Assembly: GCA_902168185.1 (NCBI GenBank)
Contig: CABHOV010000058.1
Span: 1 to 64,000 of the forward strand
From: an uncultured Bacteroides sp.
GTDB lineage: Bacteria; Bacteroidota; Bacteroidia; Cytophagales; Cyclobacteriaceae
Direction: 5' to 3'
DNA: 64,000 nt
Shown: positions 36,433-46,267 of the stretch, piece after piece
Numbering within the stretch: the stretch's first letter is position 1
Layout of the letters: the number at the start of each line of letters is the position of its first letter
The notes under the pieces: model-generated
Databases searched by the model: none
The model's input: only the letters and a program-made list of their open reading frames with translations
Told to the model about the DNA's origin: nothing
Program-made: the position numbers and the translations under genes

Positions 36433-36916
36433 TTTTCTTACCTAGTTTGGTTCCCCTTAAAAAATTGTCTTGCATATCCATCGTCTCCCCATCCGACCAT
36501 ACCGTCTTGGATAAGTCTTTAACTTTTTCCTGAGTAACCAGCTGCTCTCGTTTAGGAGCTGGTGAAGAAAGAAGCTGCTCCCCCCTCATCGGAGCACTTG
36601 AAAGCGTCTTAGGCTTTTTGCGGAAATAGAATCGACAATACCGCACGTCATCAGCATCGATCAGCTCCGGCTTGCCCAAATCTGAACAGATCATCTCGGC
36701 GACGTAATAAGCTGAAAGTGATGTCATGACTAGCTCCGCGTAGAGCTCATGCAGAATCTTCCGCCGTTTCTTGTCCTTGCGCTCGAAAAGGTCAATGAGG
36801 ATATTCTTATCGATCTTCACAGTGCATACTCCAGTTGAGTAAATGACGGCATTGTCTTCTGAGTGTATCTCTTGGACAATTAACCTTGGTGGGCATATCC
36901 ATCGCTCTTGGGCCAT
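36422..36916 (-). CDS. Hypothetical protein, first gene of the mobilization operon
   Basis: The product is 164 residues from ATG 36916; a GTG six bases upstream is in frame. Residues 30-115 have helical, mixed-charge character (NILIDLFERKDKKRRKIL), followed by a Ser/Pro-rich linker and a polar C-terminus. No family is recognised. The 3' end overlaps the ParA-like gene. Its 5' end lies directly against a truncated copy of an integrase start (36925-36977), so the original 5' neighbour was replaced by recombination. Confidence 0.6.
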   Translation of the reverse strand: MAQERWICPPRLIVQEIHSEDNAVIYSTGVCTVKIDKNILIDLFERKDKKRRKILHELYAELVMTSLSAYYVAEMICSDLGKPELIDADDVRYCRFYFRKKPKTLSSAPMRGEQLLSSPAPKREQLVTQEKVKDLSKTVWSDGETMDMQDNFLRGTKLGKKNET

Positions 36917-36924
36917 CTTCACCT

Positions 36925-37065
36925 ATGACGCCTGGCATCTTCAAATAGAAGATCAACTCGATTTTGTTTCTTCTCATAAATTTGTTGTTTAAAGGGACAA
37001 AAATCGAATTGATATTATTGAAAATCAAGATGTTTACCTGGTGGACAGGTTGTATCCCAGATAGT
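36925..37065 (-). pseudogene. Truncated start and upstream region of a tyrosine integrase gene
   Basis: About 90 bases starting at the CAT of 36975-36977 and running upstream to about 37065 align with the start-codon region of the integrase at 53217 (shared ACAAAAATCGAATTG and CAAGATGT blocks, then a GAACAGGTTG-like end). On the minus strand the first codons read IELIFYLK where the intact integrase has GLIFFLK. The frame is lost within about 20 codons, where the next gene begins. This is the head of a lost integrase, probably that of the mobilizable element. Confidence 0.6.
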
Positions 37066-37299
37066 AGAAAACTATTTGATTGGGATCTAAAGGATAAGCT
37101 TAGATTCGAATAAATGATCTTCGGATTTATATACATCCCTAGAGAGCGCGACTAGATTCGTCGGTAGTTATGCACCTATTTGATAAAGCCCATACACTTG
37201 CTGATCGGGGACATTTTAATCACAAGCCAACTGCGCCTAATTGTGTATGTTTCCGGCATTAGCTACGTCAAATTCATACTTAAAAGACGAGAAGACACC
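37066..37299. other. Intergenic DNA
   Basis: About 230 bases between the integrase relic and the recombinase stop codon. No gene, terminator or repeat could be identified. Confidence 0.4.
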
Positions 37300-38454
37300 T
37301 CACAGAGAGTTCCATTTGCTCATTTCCCTTTCTTTGACATTATCTACAACCTTTGCATATATAAGGGTTGTCCGTAAATTTGTATGACCAAGCAACTTGC
37401 TGACGACTTCGATGGGTATACCCAGAGTAATACAGGTTGTGGCGAAAGTATGTCTTGCAACGTGGCAAGTTAGTTTTTTTTTTATTCCATGTTCTTCACC
37501 GATACGCTTTAATATGCGATTGGTTACCTTATTACAATACACCCGAAACAAGTTTGAATCAGACATTGGCTTTTCAGCTAACAATTGAAGCGCACGTTTG
37601 GTAAGGGGTATTCCTACTATATGCCCGGTCTTATGCATTTTTATTTGCAGCGCGTTATCTTTAATTGACGATGAATCAAGGGTTTTTAGGTCTGAGTACC
37701 GAAGGCCAGTGTAGCATGAGAAAAGGAAATACTTGATAATTTCCCGATCTTTTGTTCCGCTCACTTTCCCATCGTGGTATGAGTCCGATAACCGATTAAG
37801 TTCTTCTTTTGTTAAGAAATCTCTTTTGCCATCTACCTTCTTGATGGCAATAAATCTAAACGGGTTATTCTTAATGTAGCCGTATCGAATAGCAATGTTT
37901 ACGAAAGTTCTTAACGATCGAAGGCTCTTGCTCGCAGTATTTTCATTATTCCGTAATACGTTGAGCATATACCAGTGGTAGTCATTGATAAATTTCTCAG
38001 TAACGTCCCCAAAGGATACAACCCTTGAAAATTTCAATAGCTTGGTTATTTGAGATTTATAACTCCACCAAGATTCTAGTTTTAGCCGAGGCTTGCTTTC
38101 ATTCAAATAATTCAAAATGTAGTCAGTGAAACTCTCACCAGAGAATCCCTCAGAAAGCATATAATCTTTAAACTGTCTCAGCGTCAGTTGGGTTTCGCTG
38201 TGGACAAAGTTGTTTAGGATATACTTTAATGCCTTTTTGTCGAAGGCATCAAGAATAAGATTATGTTTCTCGTGTGTCTTGTTTTTTCTCTTGACCCTCT
38301 GCTTCACCTCGGACCAGTCATCCTTTTGTACAGCTACTGAGGTAGCGATCTCTATTTTTTTTCCTTTCTTGAAAGCCCGAATGTAAACTGGATTCAGACC
38401 ATTTTTGTTTACTTCTGGTTTCAGAATAAAGCTGTAGGTAATACCTGTGTTCAT
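37300..38454 (-). CDS. Tyrosine recombinase, candidate DNA invertase
   Basis: The product is 384 residues from ATG 38454 (the frame extends upstream without likely start). An arm-binding N-terminal domain (YIRAFKKGKKIEIAT) and a SAM-like core-binding domain are followed by the catalytic domain, with TGLRYSD (Arg I), CHVARHTFAT (His-x-x-Arg), LLGHTN (second His) and the nucleophile Tyr in LIYAKVVD. All R-H-R-H-Y residues are present. Its start lies 107 bases from a 59-bp inverted repeat shared with the methylase gene. In Bacteroidota such recombinases next to inverted repeats commonly act as invertases (known for phase-variable loci). An alternative is that it is the integrase of the mobilizable element to its left. 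Confidence 0.82.
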   Translation of the reverse strand: MNTGITYSFILKPEVNKNGLNPVYIRAFKKGKKIEIATSVAVQKDDWSEVKQRVKRKNKTHEKHNLILDAFDKKALKYILNNFVHSETQLTLRQFKDYMLSEGFSGESFTDYILNYLNESKPRLKLESWWSYKSQITKLLKFSRVVSFGDVTEKFINDYHWYMLNVLRNNENTASKSLRSLRTFVNIAIRYGYIKNNPFRFIAIKKVDGKRDFLTKEELNRLSDSYHDGKVSGTKDREIIKYFLFSCYTGLRYSDLKTLDSSSIKDNALQIKMHKTGHIVGIPLTKRALQLLAEKPMSDSNLFRVYCNKVTNRILKRIGEEHGIKKKLTCHVARHTFATTCITLGIPIEVVSKLLGHTNLRTTLIYAKVVDNVKEREMSKWNSL

Positions 38455-38500
38455 CTTATTTCTTATGAAGTGATTGTGAAGTGGAATAAATGAAACTATA

Positions 38501-39571
38501 TTGGAGGGCAATATAGTAATCTCCTTAATTCCAACCGCTTTGATTGATTTTGGATGCCTGTCCCTGGTGATAGGAAATCCATTTCCTCTGAAGCAGAATG
38601 CAGGCAAAAGTTTTCAGGGCAGTATTGTCCTAGGGAAAGGTTTTGTACTGTCACAAGAGGAGGCTGAGGTTCTTATAAAGAAAGATTCAAGAAATAAGGA
38701 TGTCTTGTATCCATACCTAAATGGTGAAGATCTGAACAACGATCCAAAACAGCGGCCGAGCCGCTGGATAATCAACTTCTTTGACTGGCCGGAAGAGAGG
38801 GCCCGTAGCTATCGGGATTGCTTTGAGATCGTCGAAAGATTGGTGAAACCTGAACGAATGCAACAGAATGATAAAGTGGGGAAGGAAAAGTGGTGGCAAT
38901 TTCTTCGACCAAGAAATGAACTATATAAGACCATATCTCAGTTAGACCAGGTCATGGCGATAGCCTTAACTAGTAAGACGGTGGCGATAGCTATGCTACC
39001 ATCTAAGCAGGTTTTTTCTCATTCACTAGGTGTGTTTTCTTGCAGTGACTTTGCTATGTTTTCTTTCATGCAATCCACGATTCACAATATATGGGCATGG
39101 CAATATGGCTCGTCCATGAAGAGTGACTTGCGGTATACTCCGTCGAACTGTTTCGAGACATTTCCATTCTCAGCTTTAATGTCCAACGGGATTTTAGAAA
39201 CTAAGGGTAAAGACTATTTTGCTTTAAGACAGACAATAATGACAAATGCGGGAATAGGATTAACTAAATTATATAATCGATTTCATGATAAGAATTTCGC
39301 GGGAGACATTATATCATTAGTCAAACAACTTCGTGATTTACATGTTCAAATTGATTTAGCTATTCTCAATTCTTATGGCTGGGACGACCTTTTGCCGAAA
39401 CATGATTTTTATGAAGTAGAGTATTTACCGGAAAACGATAGGACGCGATTCACCATACACCCTAGCGCAAGAAAGGAACTACTTTCTAGATTACTTGAGC
39501 TCAATCATACTGTTTATCACTACGAAAAGAACAAACCTTTTGAAGAAGCTCAAGATAGCACTAGAGAGTAA
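38501..39571 (+). CDS. Silent C-terminal specificity cassette of the methylase
   Basis: From codon 21 (Ser, 38561) the 336 residues match the C-terminal 368 residues of the methylase at 39670 (TaqI-like specificity domain region): nearly identical for the first 60 residues, divergent in the middle, and alike again at the end (SYGW(D/N)D, HDFYEVEYLPE, TRFTIHP). It lacks the methylase N-terminus and lies in opposite orientation. The first 20 codons are not methylase-like, and no promoter is evident, so it is probably silent. Its first 59 bases of homology are identical to the expressed copy. Recombination there would join this cassette in frame to methylase codon 886. The divergent middle should carry a different target specificity. 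Confidence 0.8.
   Translation: MEGNIVISLIPTALIDFGCLSLVIGNPFPLKQNAGKSFQGSIVLGKGFVLSQEEAEVLIKKDSRNKDVLYPYLNGEDLNNDPKQRPSRWIINFFDWPEERARSYRDCFEIVERLVKPERMQQNDKVGKEKWWQFLRPRNELYKTISQLDQVMAIALTSKTVAIAMLPSKQVFSHSLGVFSCSDFAMFSFMQSTIHNIWAWQYGSSMKSDLRYTPSNCFETFPFSALMSNGILETKGKDYFALRQTIMTNAGIGLTKLYNRFHDKNFAGDIISLVKQLRDLHVQIDLAILNSYGWDDLLPKHDFYEVEYLPENDRTRFTIHPSARKELLSRLLELNHTVYHYEKNKPFEEAQDSTRE
38561..38619 (+). repeat. 59-bp inverted repeat, silent-cassette copy
   Basis: This copy is identical over 59 bases to the reverse complement of 40718-40776. It encodes SLVIGNPFPLKQNAGKSFQG in both places. The two copies bound a 2098-bp segment (38620-40717) and begin 107 bases from the start codon of the tyrosine recombinase. 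It is the likely inversion site. Confidence 0.9.
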
Positions 39572-39669
39572 GGAGTAAATACCCACGACATTTTTCAATC
39601 AATCATGACCAGCAAATAGATCAATGATTGATGAAATCTACGCGGTTCTATTATTAAGCTAGATACACT

Positions 39670-42600
39670 TTACCCGACATGTAATTGATGATTTAGCTGC
39701 AAGATCCGGTCCAATAGTTCTTTTCGGGCATTCGGATGAATCGTAAATCGAGTGCGGTCAAGCTCGGGTAGAAATTCGACTTCATAAAAATTGTGTTTTA
39801 GTAGTATGTCATTCCATCCATAGGAATTTAGCACAAGTTGATCTAAATCAATCAAAAGTGTTCTTAGTGTTAAAATATCTGAACACATCTTTTCATAAGA
39901 ATAAGCAACTGCATGTTTTTCCAAAAATTTTTTCAACGCTAATGCCCTCTTATCAAGAGTTTTTCCGACCGTCTTTCCCGTAAGTATATCAGATTTGCTG
40001 TGAAATTGATTATACAACCTTGTTAAACCCATGAAACTCTGAGCCATGATTTTTGCGCGGATTTCGTAGAATTTCTTGGCAGTTCTTTCGATTTCTAATC
40101 GTTCTTCGAGATCCAGATCAAAAGGTATTGGAAAAGTATCGATACAATCCACGTTTAAATATCGAATTCGACTTTCTAAAGTTGAAGCATATTTCCAAGC
40201 CCATGAATCGTGTAGACTGGATTGTAGAAAAGCAAATTCGAAGTAGGAATTCGTCGGTAATACATTTGTTGTTACATCAAAAACATATTCATTTTTTATA
40301 AATGAATGATTGACATATTTTGACACTCGACATGATACCATGACCTGGTCTAACTGAGATATGGCCTCATACAAAGCCGGACGCTTTTCTCCATAGATCC
40401 ACCACTTTTGTGGCAAGGGCTTTCGTAAAGCATAAGTGCCAACTAATTCGTTTCCATTTTCATCGACTTTCCAGCGTTGTCGCTCTGGTTTTACGCGCCT
40501 TTCAAGTATCTCAAAACAATCCGGATAGGTACGCGCCTTCTCTTCCGACCAGTCAAAGAAGTTAATCACCCAGCGGGAGGGCTTCTGCTCCGGGTCGTTA
40601 TTCAGGTCATCACCGTTCAAATACGGAAATAGTACGTCCTTATTACGCGGATCTTTAGCGATCAGCGCTTCGGCTTCCTCTGGCGAAAGAACAAAGCCTT
40701 TCCCCAATACGATACTTCCCTGAAAACTTTTGCCTGCATTCTGCTTCAGAGGAAATGGATTTCCTATCACCAGGGAATCGTCTAAATAAGGGGTAATGGT
40801 TTGTACTGCTTTATTATCTAAAAAGTACTTTTTATCCCAAGTTCGTTTTGTGATGGTTACCAAGGAAACTTCTACAGCTGCTACTCCAGGCCATCGCATA
40901 CTTTTTACCGCGTGATTAATCGTTCCTCCATTTGCTACCATGACGTCCAAACCGCCTTCCCGAGCTTTTCCCTGTGCTATTGTATTGGTTGAGATCAGCG
41001 ACTGAAAGCCATCATTTTTTATCAAGCTGAAAGCTCTTCTGAAAAAATAGGTCACCAAATCCACGGCACCGATAGGTGCATATTGATGTTTTATGAATTC
41101 CAAATAGGGGTCTCCGAATGTGCCACTCAACTTCTGACCACCCAAAAATGGTGGATTTCCTAAAATGCAATCAAACCCTCCCTCAGCAAAAACATGAGGA
41201 AATTCGATAAACCAATGGAAAAAGCGATGTTCGGCAGCTACGATCGTGGCGGTTGCAACTTGTAAACTCCGCCAGTCTTTGTAGCCTGACAAAATAAGGC
41301 GGTAATCGGCATCAGTTATAAGACAATCCTTATTTGCTAAGGTTTTGGGGATAAAAAACTGGGCTACCTGTAAATCGGCTAAAGCCTTCAAAAATGTAAA
41401 TCCTTTTCCTTCGACGAACTTGCTGTAGGCCTTAATTTTCAGAGTTATTTCCTCTGGCGAACTCTCTGGTAATCTGCTGAATGCAGCATACTCACTTGTA
41501 GACTCTTGCAATAGCACGTCTACTGGCTGATCGATGGTTAGTTGTAGGCCGGCATTTTTGGTTTCCAGACGTTTACGCTCTTGCTTATTCCTTTTGGATA
41601 ACGATGCACCTACTTCTTTCTCATCTGATAAAAATGCCTTAAAGGCCTCAGTCGCAACTCCGTTTTCAAGCTCTTCTCTTTGAGCTAATCCTAAAATTGC
41701 GTCACCACATTTAATATGGTGATCGAGAAAATTTAGTGGCTGCCCTGGTTCATGAGCTTCCAGCCACATGGCCACCTTACATAATTCAACAGCTAATGGG
41801 TTTTTATCTACCCCATAAATGCAGTTTCGAATTGCATCGCCGATAGAATGCCGCAAAATTGCTGGCGATGGCTGGTCTTCTCCGCTGCGTAAACGAGCCA
41901 GTTCGAGGCCTATCCTCCTGGCGGCAGATAATAGTATATGTCCGCTCCCGCAGGCTATATCACATATTTTTAAAGATAACAATGCTGATTCCGGGTTAAG
42001 CATCTTTAGCCTATCCTGTATTTGGTGGTCCAGCGAATGTTGTATCAATGGTTTAACGAGTTCTTCAGGCGTGTAGTGGCTACCGCTCTTACTGCGATCA
42101 CCACCATCTTTGAAGATAAATACCCCTTCGCTGAATTCCGGCTCATACTCTAACAGCCCTTCGTACACGGAACCAAATTCCTCTACATCAAGATCTGCAT
42201 AGTTCACGCGCTGCAATTGCCCGGATTCATTTTTAAAGTTGGTGAGGTGCCGGAGTATGCTAAGCAAGTGCAGATTACTAAGCACCTGGCCGTTCAGTAC
42301 ACCTAATGCATCGGGGGCAAAAAGTCCCGAGCCTAAGGGTGCTACTCCCAAGGCTTGACCATAAAGGTTATTTTCATATAAAGAGAAGCATGTTTGGAGG
42401 GATATCCAGAGGTCACATTTCTCTGGTTCTACAAATACTTTTTTGCCAGCTAGGGTGCAGATACGTCGAACGCTGTAATAATCATAGTAGATTTTTCGCT
42501 TAGCTTCTAATTCTGGGTCTCTCGATTCCGGATATACAAGCTTACGCTCTTCAATGACCATTAAGAAGAGGAGGCGATAAATTATCCTGAGGTTAAAGGT

Positions 42601-43434
42601 ATAATAGTCCTTTGCGCCTATTGTACCGGTAGCTACAGCTTCCCTGAGGTGTTCATTTGCAGGATGCTGTAGAAAACTGTTTGCTATTTCCTTAATGGAT
42701 GTTTCTACCGCCGCACTCAGTTTTTCGCGGATACGTCCACCATGTGCAAGGGCTTCCAGGTGATAGTACTCCAAATAGCAGTCTTGTCCGGCGTCTATTC
42801 GCTGGGGCATACGGCTGGCGTGCAGCAAGCGGAACAGCAGTGCAAATTCTGTATATAGCTGCTCTTCCATAATTTGCTCCAAGTTGAATTCCAGATAGCT
42901 GAGGCGGCTTAATCGAGTTGCATCGCGCAATAGGCGCAAAAATTTACCATTACTGACCAGCGCATACAAGTGCTCCTGATTGTTGAGGTATTCTTGTGCT
43001 AATGCGTGAGGTGAAAGTCTTGGTCCACTTGTGTCGGCTCGTTTATCCAGCGATTGCTGTACGCCTACGACATGTACGGGAAACTTGTCTAGGTTGGAAG
43101 CCCGATGACTGATTCCATAGCTTTTACCGTTAATGAGTTCGGCCGCTGCTCCGGTCAATTCGTAACCCAATAAGCTCATCAGTGGCAACATCCAATATTT
43201 CCGGGTATCAGATGTACCGGTATCTGTTTCTGCTAATTGTTCCCTCTTCTTTTTAAAAACTTCCCAGTGGGAAATGGCCAAGGACCACGCAATGCTAATC
43301 TCGTCTCTAACAGTTGTGTTGGGCGCGAGTCTAAAATCTTTGGCCGTTTGAAAGCGGATCTCCTCTGTACGAATTTTATCCAGCACTTCTGTGCTTAATA
43401 TGTTTCCTTGTATCAGGATAGAAGCAAATGTCAT
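39670..43434 (-). CDS. Eco57I-class N6-adenine DNA methylase (DrmMI/PglX-like)
   Basis: The product is 1254 residues. It has a long helical N-terminal region, motif I as DIACGSGHILL near 491-501, and motif IV as NPPF near 756-760, marking an N6-adenine methylase of the Eco57I/PglX class. The C-terminal 370 residues are a TaqI-like specificity domain. It is the third gene of a three-gene operon, four bases after the SNF2 helicase stop. In DISARM and BREX such methylases mark self DNA. The perfect 59-bp repeat at codons 887-906 is shared with an inverted silent cassette, so its recognition domain should be exchangeable. The methylase is intact in the present orientation. Confidence 0.85.
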   Translation of the reverse strand: MTFASILIQGNILSTEVLDKIRTEEIRFQTAKDFRLAPNTTVRDEISIAWSLAISHWEVFKKKREQLAETDTGTSDTRKYWMLPLMSLLGYELTGAAAELINGKSYGISHRASNLDKFPVHVVGVQQSLDKRADTSGPRLSPHALAQEYLNNQEHLYALVSNGKFLRLLRDATRLSRLSYLEFNLEQIMEEQLYTEFALLFRLLHASRMPQRIDAGQDCYLEYYHLEALAHGGRIREKLSAAVETSIKEIANSFLQHPANEHLREAVATGTIGAKDYYTFNLRIIYRLLFLMVIEERKLVYPESRDPELEAKRKIYYDYYSVRRICTLAGKKVFVEPEKCDLWISLQTCFSLYENNLYGQALGVAPLGSGLFAPDALGVLNGQVLSNLHLLSILRHLTNFKNESGQLQRVNYADLDVEEFGSVYEGLLEYEPEFSEGVFIFKDGGDRSKSGSHYTPEELVKPLIQHSLDHQIQDRLKMLNPESALLSLKICDIACGSGHILLSAARRIGLELARLRSGEDQPSPAILRHSIGDAIRNCIYGVDKNPLAVELCKVAMWLEAHEPGQPLNFLDHHIKCGDAILGLAQREELENGVATEAFKAFLSDEKEVGASLSKRNKQERKRLETKNAGLQLTIDQPVDVLLQESTSEYAAFSRLPESSPEEITLKIKAYSKFVEGKGFTFLKALADLQVAQFFIPKTLANKDCLITDADYRLILSGYKDWRSLQVATATIVAAEHRFFHWFIEFPHVFAEGGFDCILGNPPFLGGQKLSGTFGDPYLEFIKHQYAPIGAVDLVTYFFRRAFSLIKNDGFQSLISTNTIAQGKAREGGLDVMVANGGTINHAVKSMRWPGVAAVEVSLVTITKRTWDKKYFLDNKAVQTITPYLDDSLVIGNPFPLKQNAGKSFQGSIVLGKGFVLSPEEAEALIAKDPRNKDVLFPYLNGDDLNNDPEQKPSRWVINFFDWSEEKARTYPDCFEILERRVKPERQRWKVDENGNELVGTYALRKPLPQKWWIYGEKRPALYEAISQLDQVMVSCRVSKYVNHSFIKNEYVFDVTTNVLPTNSYFEFAFLQSSLHDSWAWKYASTLESRIRYLNVDCIDTFPIPFDLDLEERLEIERTAKKFYEIRAKIMAQSFMGLTRLYNQFHSKSDILTGKTVGKTLDKRALALKKFLEKHAVAYSYEKMCSDILTLRTLLIDLDQLVLNSYGWNDILLKHNFYEVEFLPELDRTRFTIHPNARKELLDRILQLNHQLHVG
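40718..40776 (-). repeat. 59-bp inverted repeat, expressed-methylase copy
   Basis: Exact reverse complement of 38561-38619. It lies within the methylase reading frame; its first base is the first base of codon 887. Because both copies encode the same residues in the same frame, inversion would keep the methylase open. Confidence 0.9.
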
Positions 43435-43438
43435 AGTA

Positions 43439-46264
43439 TTATAGATCTTTAGGCTTAGGCATTAAGATATATACTCCCATTACATCAGGAGGTAATACAG
43501 GGGTAGCTTTTTCATAACGACGACCACCTACAAGCTCTTTAAACCGACCATGCGCGGCTACTAATTGATCTGCTCGTAGATTGGCAATTTCCATGAAGTG
43601 GGGTTTCATTGTCGCGAAACGCTGCAGCTCTTCGGCGATATCCTGTTGTTGTCGGTCGATAGACAGGTTGGTCAAGCTCTGTGATTGAGCTAGTAGACTT
43701 TTGGCAGCAGTAAAATCCAGTATTTCCATATTGCCGCCAGCGCTTTGGTAACCCCATAGGTACATTTCCTCAGCTATACTTTCCCGAGAAGCGTTTATCT
43801 CTTTAATTACATTACGTACCCGGAACATTATCAGGACAGTTTTTGTAACCACGTTATCCGTCTGTATTTCGCAAACGCGGGCTACCCTCCCATAATTAGG
43901 TTTGGGCTCAAATGAAAGTGCTATGAGAAATTGGCAAAGCAGCTCAGTAAATTTATGATTGCGGCCAATGTAGATATAGCCTTTGGGCGTGGGTGAGACA
44001 AAGCTAATCTTGATTGACTGATTTTTTTGTTTAAAACAGGCTCGAATATGCGCAGGCAAGTTATCTAATTGCATTTGATAGCCATTTAGTCCATCGGGCC
44101 GGCAAATCCCACCTAATTGTTGCACAGCGCTGCTTACAAAGTGAGCTAACGTTTGCAGGTCGCCAATGGCCTCGTCTATCTGATCAAGGTCTGCTTTAAT
44201 CGTATTCGGGTCAACAGATTCATGGGCAAAAATGCTGCGTATATTTTCACCACGTTTACGTGCTAATTCCAGCTCATTGGTAATCACTTCTTCAGTATCC
44301 TGGAACAATTGCTGTTGTTTGCCTCCGGTTTTCCGTTCACTGCGTAGCAAGCGTTGTGCCGCTTCGCTCATTATAGACTTGCTATTTTCGCCAATAGTAA
44401 TGGATACTCCCGTGGATCGCTGAATGTCACGCACTTTCCGAATCAACACTTCTAGAATGAACAGATCCATTTCGTTGTTCTCTCCATATAAAACATACGT
44501 TTTTACAATAGGAGCTGTCTGTCCAAAGCGATCTACCCGTCCTTCCCGCTGTTCAATCCGGTTGGGGTTCCAAGGTAAGTCGTAATGCAGTACCGCTGTG
44601 AAATGCTCCTGTAGGTTAATACCCTCACTCAGGCAATCTGTCGCTACCAGTACACGCCGAGCAGCATTGCCCATTATTTCTATCCTCTCCCGCCGTTGGT
44701 CATCGGCCAGTTCAGAAGTGATGGCTTCAATATGCACATTTTTAGGAAGCACTGCTTTCAGTTGCTCTGATACATAATTGGCCGTGGGAATATAGTGGCA
44801 AAATACAATTGGGTCATATCCCTCTTTTATCCATTGTTTTACCAGTTTGATGGTCACTTCCATCTTTTGATCTGATTGATTTAGATATAGAGCATTGGCT
44901 TGGTTAAATAGTTCTTCAAGCGCTGCTTTTTCACCTTTAGAAAGTGCAATGGTCTCTACGATATCCTGTCTCGGCATATCCTCAATTTGCTCCAGGTTTT
45001 CAAACAGGCTTAGTGCTATTGGTTCTCCATCTGTCAATCCCGTCATCCCTTCATCCAATTTTTCTCTGCGACGCTGCAACATTTCCATGGCCATTGCAGG
45101 ACTGCTCATTGCACCTTTTATTAAAGAGATGGCTGCCCAGGAGCGCAATAGCTTCGTCTGTTCATTAGTGCTCTGACCTGCGGAAATACCCCTGGCAAAT
45201 TGCAACAGGCCGTTATAGAACTGTTGATAGTTGTCATTTAGCGTGAAACCAATTTCTTTGGAATCCCTTTGTGGAAAATCGGTCTCCTCATTCAACCAGC
45301 GCCTGATATTTTCTCTTTTACGTTGCACAAAATGACGCGCTATTTTTTCACGTTCCTTGCGTTCCAACCGATCAAAATGCAACGATCTAAATTCATGCTT
45401 TAACAACCCAAGTAAAGAAGCAAATTCACTGTCTTTACCGCTATGCGGGGTTGCGGTTAATAGGATAATTTGCCTGCTTTTATTAGCTGCGAGGTCGTAC
45501 AGTAAAGCATAGCGTTGTTGCTGGGATTTGCTTGTAGACCCAGAGGGCAGAGTGCAGGTATGAGCCTCATCTACAATAATGAAGTCAGGACAATCGTTTA
45601 AGAAAATGCCTCGTCGTTTATCTGCTTTGATGTAATCTATGGATATTACCTGATAAGGCATGTGGTAAAATACGCTTCGGTCGTCAGGAAGTTGACGATC
45701 CAGTTTAGCGGCAGTACTGGAACGGATAATTTCTGCATCAATGTCCAACTTGTCTTTTAATTCTTGTTGCCATTGCTCACAAAGATGTGGCGGACAAATC
45801 ACTGCAAATCGCTTTACTTCGCCGCGCTCCATTAACTCTTTTAGAATAATCAGGGCCTCGATGGTTTTTCCGATACCCACATCATCGGCTATCAGTAACC
45901 TTGGGATATCAAGTTTTAATGCCATAACCAGTGGAATCAATTGATACGCTCTTGGCCGAAAGGATAGCTTGCCCATGCACCTGAATGGCCCTGACGCATT
46001 GCGAAACGACAATCTGAATGCATCATACAACAGCCTTGCTGTATCGAAAGAGCCTATTTCATTGGCTTTTGGCTCGGGAAAGTGCGCTGAGATGATTTTT
46101 TCGGTTGGAAGCTGCAATGGCAGATACACTGCAGTGGTTTCTTCTTCTGATCCGCCCAATGGCCTGATACAAAGGAGATCGGCATCGTCAGAAGGTAATA
46201 CCATCCAGTCTCTCTGGCGGTAATGCACAAGTGTGCCGGGTTTATGTTCGGTCGTGACTGGCAT
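43439..46264 (-). CDS. SNF2-family helicase (DrmD-like)
   Basis: The product is 941 residues. Walker A is ADDVGIGKT at 126-134, the DEAH box follows in FIIVDEAHTC near 230-239, and the C-terminal RecA lobe has VATDCLSEGINLQ and EQREGRVDRFGQ (motifs V and VI). The C-terminal 300 residues are helical and specific to the subfamily. This matches SNF2-like ATPases of class 1 DISARM (DrmD) that partner an adenine methylase. It is the middle gene of the operon, three bases after the large helicase and four bases before the methylase. It probably moves along DNA and helps restriction of unmodified DNA (family knowledge plus context). Confidence 0.82.
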   Translation of the reverse strand: MPVTTEHKPGTLVHYRQRDWMVLPSDDADLLCIRPLGGSEEETTAVYLPLQLPTEKIISAHFPEPKANEIGSFDTARLLYDAFRLSFRNASGPFRCMGKLSFRPRAYQLIPLVMALKLDIPRLLIADDVGIGKTIEALIILKELMERGEVKRFAVICPPHLCEQWQQELKDKLDIDAEIIRSSTAAKLDRQLPDDRSVFYHMPYQVISIDYIKADKRRGIFLNDCPDFIIVDEAHTCTLPSGSTSKSQQQRYALLYDLAANKSRQIILLTATPHSGKDSEFASLLGLLKHEFRSLHFDRLERKEREKIARHFVQRKRENIRRWLNEETDFPQRDSKEIGFTLNDNYQQFYNGLLQFARGISAGQSTNEQTKLLRSWAAISLIKGAMSSPAMAMEMLQRRREKLDEGMTGLTDGEPIALSLFENLEQIEDMPRQDIVETIALSKGEKAALEELFNQANALYLNQSDQKMEVTIKLVKQWIKEGYDPIVFCHYIPTANYVSEQLKAVLPKNVHIEAITSELADDQRRERIEIMGNAARRVLVATDCLSEGINLQEHFTAVLHYDLPWNPNRIEQREGRVDRFGQTAPIVKTYVLYGENNEMDLFILEVLIRKVRDIQRSTGVSITIGENSKSIMSEAAQRLLRSERKTGGKQQQLFQDTEEVITNELELARKRGENIRSIFAHESVDPNTIKADLDQIDEAIGDLQTLAHFVSSAVQQLGGICRPDGLNGYQMQLDNLPAHIRACFKQKNQSIKISFVSPTPKGYIYIGRNHKFTELLCQFLIALSFEPKPNYGRVARVCEIQTDNVVTKTVLIMFRVRNVIKEINASRESIAEEMYLWGYQSAGGNMEILDFTAAKSLLAQSQSLTNLSIDRQQQDIAEELQRFATMKPHFMEIANLRADQLVAAHGRFKELVGGRRYEKATPVLPPDVMGVYILMPKPKDL

Positions 46265-46267
46265 TCG

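Noticed and set aside
36807-37136. A 109-codon minus-strand frame overlapping the first mobilization gene
   Set aside because: Only its middle part corresponds to the truncated integrase head; the rest is upstream DNA or shadow of the 36422-36916 gene.
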